A program made the translations under genes and the position numbers. A stretch of DNA of 64,000 bases from Rhizophagus irregularis (Eukaryota > Glomeromycota > Glomeromycetes > Glomerales > Glomeraceae): NCBI RefSeq assembly GCF_026210795.1, contig NC_089458.1:2558001-2622000 (forward strand), in the 5' to 3' direction. How positions within the stretch are numbered: the stretch's first letter is position 1; each line of letters opens with the position of its first letter. Below, in pieces: positions 59,900 to 64,000 of the stretch. Below the pieces are notes generated by a model that did not search any database, was not told where the DNA came from, and saw only the letters and a program-made list of their open reading frames with translations.

Positions 59900-61342
59900 A
59901 CAACAAAGAGAAAAATTTAGTGCTCAATGTAAAGTTGCAGATATTCCTGATAAAATGGTCATATTAGATGTAAGGACTCAGTGGAATTCTACTTTTGATA
60001 TGTTGGTTAGAGCAAGAGAATTAAAAGAAGTAAGATTATTTATTATTGTACTCAAATTTTTATTTATTATAATAAAAACAAGAATTAAATTAATCTATTA
60101 ATTATTACCATAGCCATTAAATACATTAAGTAATAGTGATATAAATCTTCGTTCTTTTATACTTAACGAAAAAGAATAGGAATGCCTTGTAGAAATTGAA
60201 CTAATATTAAAGGTAAATTATAATTTATAAATTTAAAAAACTGAAGGTATTTTTAATATAATATTTATTTATAATTTATAACTTATAATTAGAGTTTTTC
60301 TAAAGCAACAAAGCAAATATGTGCTGAAACTTATCCAACAATAGCTTATGTAATACCATATTATAATATTTTGTTAAGTAGATTAGAAGATTTTCAGGAT
60401 TCACCTGGATGTTGCAAAGAGGGAAAAGTGAGTTTAAACTTTAGATTATATTTGATTTTTAAATTCTTATATTAATTATATTTTTATATATATAGGAAGC
60501 AGCAAGCAATGCAATTAGGAAACTGCTAGAATACTATGATAAAACTGATACATCTATATATACTATTTCCTTAGGTAAGTTGTTAATTGTAAATCATTTA
60601 AGTATGAATTTAATTTTAAAATTATAATATTTTTATTTTTAATAGTTCTAGATCCACGACTTAAAATTCAATACATGAAAGATCAAAAATGGGATAAACG
60701 ATGGATTGAATCAGCAAGGAAAAAAGTATTAATTTAATTTTTTTTTTTTGTATTTTAAATTTTATTTTATTTTCATTATACTTTTTATTTCAATAGATGC
60801 TTGAAATTTATAAGGGAAAATATGCACCAATAGAAATTAACAACATTAACAATGAATATGATTCATCTGATGAGGATCTTATCACTCATATTTCCAAACG
60901 ATGACGTGTTGAAAAATCAAATGAATTTGAAACATTTATCAAAGGTGATCGTGCACCAGCTCTTAGTGATACATTAAATTGGTGGAAGGTAAAAAATATT
61001 TTAAACACTATCATTTATTTATTTAAAATTAGAATATTATTATATTTTAATTTTACTAATATTTAATAACGACACAAAGAAGAGTTTCCAAACCTAGCAA
61101 TATGGCGAAAGAATTATTTAGGAATTCCAATTAGGTATATCTTTAGTTATTTTATTTTATTATCATTAAGTATTATTTTTAATTAATTTTTCTTTATATT
61201 TTAGCCGCTAAGTGTACTTGCGGAAAGAGTATTTTGAAGTCTTGCAGATGTAGTAACATCAGATAGAGCACGTCTTGCTCCAGAAACAATACATGCTATT
61301 ATGTGTTTAAAACATTGGTATCGTTCAGGTATTTTAGATTAA
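59900..61342 (+). pseudogene. Decayed hAT-family transposase
   Basis: Protein-like exons separated by short introns, with at least three in-frame stops (TAG 60177, TGA near 60902, TGA near 61234). The first piece includes ILDVRTQWNSTFDMLVRARE, a common hAT motif. The last includes FPNLAIWRKNYLGIPI, LAERVF and VTSDRARLAPETIHAIMCLK, followed by HWYRSG, which is the hAT C-terminal dimerisation region. The N-terminal BED finger is missing. The copy cannot make a full transposase. Confidence 0.82.
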
Positions 61343-61509
61343 TAGTATAGGTCTATAGGAGAATCTTTTTAAAAAAGATTATATATGTTAATATGTATTG
61401 AAGAATTAAGATTTTATAATAAAATTTATATAGGTTTATTATTAAAGGTGATATACGGTATATATATATATAGTTTTTATAGTTTTTGTAATAAAATAAA
61501 CATAAATAG

Positions 61510-61676
61510 TAAATTTCGGTAAATCAGCATTGGTAATCGGTAATTACCGACCAGTTTTGGTTATACAGTTTACCGATATTAAAAATTCGGTAAATTACTG
61601 ATTACCAATACTGAAATTCGGTTTCGGTTTCGGTATGACTCAAATCGAAACTGAACTGTGCCAATCGGAACCCTAC
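61510..61676. mobile_element. Probable right end of the hAT element
   Basis: Dense CGGTAA/TTACCG and CGGTTTCGGTTTCGG words lead to a terminus reading (reverse complement) TAGGGTTCCGATTGGCACAG. This resembles hAT terminal sequences that start with (C/T)AGGG. I did not find the matching left end, so the boundary is tentative. Confidence 0.55.
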
Positions 61677-63480
61677 CTTTCAGTCTTTCTCCATGTGTAA
61701 CTCTATTGTTTATCATCTTGTGTAACCTTTGCTTTTGTTTTTTATTTAGACCAGCTAAAGAAAAATCCTTTTTTTTAGGAATTTATAATTAATCCTTTTC
61801 AAAGAATAATTTTTTTTAAAAAAAATTCTCTTGGTTTTAGTTTAGAAAATACCAGATTTCTATATTTAAATATATATATTTTAATTCATTAATTAAAAAG
61901 AATTTTTTGTATTTGAATTTTTTAAGCATTTATATATATTTTGATTACTTTATTTTCAACAATTAGGAAACTTTATTCTGATTTTGATTATATGACTATA
62001 TGTGCAAATGATTCTTCTTAGTCTTAATATACTGAATGGAGAATATTATTATAGATATCATTGCATTTGTTAAGATTATCTACTAATGTTGTTGTCCAAA
62101 ACTTATTTAGCAATTAAATTAATTCAAAAACTTTATTTTTAATGAAAAATTGGTAAATCTGAAACTTTTCTAAATTATAATTAGTTTTGGAAAAGCATAA
62201 AAATAGTTTAGACATTAATTTTATTATAAAAATAGTTTTAGATTGAATTTTGTTTAAACTAAAATTTTGAAAAATAGTTTTAGCAAGTATTCTTACTATA
62301 ATAATAACTTAATTTGAATTATTGTCAAATTGAATTAAGTTCTAATTTAATTCGAATTCAACTCAACTTATCAGAAATTGATTTATAAATTGACTTAATA
62401 TCAGATGCTTGTAAATTTATTAATTTATATTTGACTTAATTTGACTTAATTTAACAATAACTTGAATTAACTTGACTTATTTTAAAGTACTATCTGTATT
62501 TTTAGCTTTTAATTTTATACTTTTGAATTTATAATTGACCTTTTATTTAAAAAAATTTATTTTTTAAGAAAAGGTATATTCTTAATTTATTATTTGTAAT
62601 TACAAAATAAATTATATATAAATCAATTCAAAAATTATTTTTTGCAAATATTTTAATATCCAGTAATCCAATTTTAAAAACATTTTTTAATAGAATTCAA
62701 TAAAAGCTATAAAATAAAAAAAAGTTCATTAAAATTGGATATAATCCTAATTTTTAAGTTTTAATTTTTAAAAAATGGGCTAATTTGCTAAAAGTTAGTC
62801 CTAATTTTATATTTTATAAAATGATTTTAATAAGTTATATTTCAATTTTTACAATTACTAGATATCAATAATTTTATAACAATTTATAAAATTGAATTAT
62901 TAAGTTATATTTAATTCAAATAATAATATTTTATTATATGCAGTTCCTTTATAACATATTTAGTATTCTTAAAAATGCATTATTTAAATAAATAGATTGT
63001 TTAAAAGAAATATAAATTAATATAATTAAAATTATTATAGATAAATAAGTATCAGACATGCCATTTTATTGTTTCTATATTCATAAATGAAATTAGAATG
63101 CTATTATCCAGAAGGATTTTAAATTTATCACTTTTTCTTTACATTGCAATAAATATATTAACTTTTTTCAAATGTGATATTTCTGCCTGTTTTTTTCGGG
63201 ATATCTCATTCCGGAAGTTTCCTAATTTCTATCTTTTCGTTTTTTTATATATCAGTTAGTATATTTTGTTTTAATATTATAAAATAATTTATTATTATTT
63301 TTTTTATGCAAGAAATAATTTTTTTTTTTATGAAATTTTTCTAAATTACAACTAATTAAATCTGACAAATAATCATTAAAAATTTAGGTCTTATTTTAAC
63401 AAAACTATTATTATATCTAATTGGTAAAATAAGGTTTGGAATATAAGAAGAATAAAAAATATAATTATAATTTATTTTTT
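61677..63480. other. 1.8 kb AT-rich spacer
   Basis: Mostly simple AT-rich sequence with repeated TTGACTTAATTTGACTTAAT-like words near 62310-62470. No gene is supported. Confidence 0.5.
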
Positions 63481-64000
63481 TTAATCAATTAATCTCTTTT
63501 TCTGGAAGAATTTCTTGAGATAGAAAATTTGCCAAGCTCCTAAACCTACGAGTACAAACATACTGCCAAGACTAAACCATTTGACACGTTCATTTGTAGA
63601 TTCTTTGAATGACAAAAAATGAAAAGAGGTTCACATTAGAAAAAAGAAATTCAACTCTTAAGAGAAATAAAAATCAAAGAATAAATGCACATACCATTTG
63701 TATCTCTCATTCTTGCTTCACGTCTCCGTAAATATTCCATTTCATCAACAATTTCTTGAACAACTTGTTCTAATTTTCTTAATTCAGCTTCCATAGGTTT
63801 TAACTTTTCGGCCTGAGCTAATGCATTATAATCAATAGCTTCAGCACCTACATCAATATCCAAATCAATTGTACGATGATATTTTGGGTCAGGACGGAAT
63901 CCTATTTTACACATAAAAGACAAATTAACAATTGATCACTGATGAAAAAAAAAATATACCGAAAATTATTAATTATCAATGAAACTTGCCGTCATCTAAA
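63481..64000 (-). CDS. ERV25: p24 family cargo receptor, Erv25/TMED10 type (3' part)
   Basis: The visible exons are 63602-63481, 63901-63695 and the tip of another ending at 63990. The protein contains [20 protein letters not shown], the helical coil [20 protein letters not shown], the family motif [18 protein letters not shown], one transmembrane segment ([20 protein letters not shown]) and the cytosolic tail [12 protein letters not shown]. An FF plus dibasic tail ending in LI(E/D) is the p24-delta (TMED10/Erv25) signature that binds COPI and COPII. It cycles between ER and Golgi and sorts GPI-anchored and other cargo. The upstream intron probably uses a GCAAGT donor at 63989. The GOLD domain and start codon are beyond the window. 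Confidence 0.92.

Noticed and set aside
1-64000. tRNA, rRNA, CRISPR or riboswitch
   Set aside because: I scanned for cloverleaf landmarks, regularly spaced direct repeats and conserved rRNA words by eye and saw none convincing; a dedicated RNA search would be more sensitive.

Overview
This 64 kb window reads as nuclear DNA of a fungus. It is strongly AT-rich, and its genes are interrupted by many short GT-AG introns (about 60-120 nt). It carries fungal-type orthologues (Prp46/PLRG1, Ral2/Mds3-like kelch-BTB, Kin1/PAR-1 kinase, Ebp2, Erv25-type p24) plus a full-length Dicer and a CFAP410 homologue. The mixture of transposons (Ty3/gypsy, MULE, hAT, pogo-like) and the AT-rich style suggest an early-diverging fungus, most likely an arbuscular mycorrhizal (Glomeromycotina, Rhizophagus-like) genome. 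That placement is inference, not a database result.

Layout. 0-43 kb is gene-rich: 3' part of Ebp2 (+), kelch/BTB protein (+), Prp46 (+), an uncharacterised KH-like protein (-), Dicer (+), an RBR ubiquitin ligase (+), a CFAP410-like LRR protein (-), a Kin1-type kinase with KA1 domain (+), a forkhead factor (+), fumarase (-), two unrecognised genes that diverge from one short promoter (- and +), and a two-pass membrane protein with a PPPY motif (+). 43-62 kb is a transposon block. It holds a 1.8 kb foldback element containing a TA-flanked pogo-like element, then a 9.35 kb Ty3/gypsy LTR retrotransposon, then a MULE with an apparently intact transposase, then a decayed hAT transposase. The last 0.5 kb is the 3' end of an Erv25/TMED10-type p24 gene (-). 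I found no rRNA, tRNA or CRISPR.

The strongest novelty is the LTR retrotransposon. Its gag ends with a textbook -1 frameshift heptamer (T TTA AAC), a 7-nt spacer and a predicted stem. The first domain made after the shift is a Nudix hydrolase-like domain, placed ahead of protease, reverse transcriptase, RNase H and integrase. Between integrase and the 3' LTR sit two further open genes in divergent orientation: a spliced antisense basic/coiled-coil protein and a 128-aa sense ORF. Gag and pol contain several stops while the two cargo genes are open.

Other points of interest are a CFAP410 homologue with a 15-nt microexon, fumarase with a spliced mitochondrial leader and an internal cytosolic start, recurrent GCAAGT (GC-AG) splice donors, a hairpin just downstream of Dicer, and an over-represented TCACGTGA palindrome in promoters, the LTRs and MULE ends.
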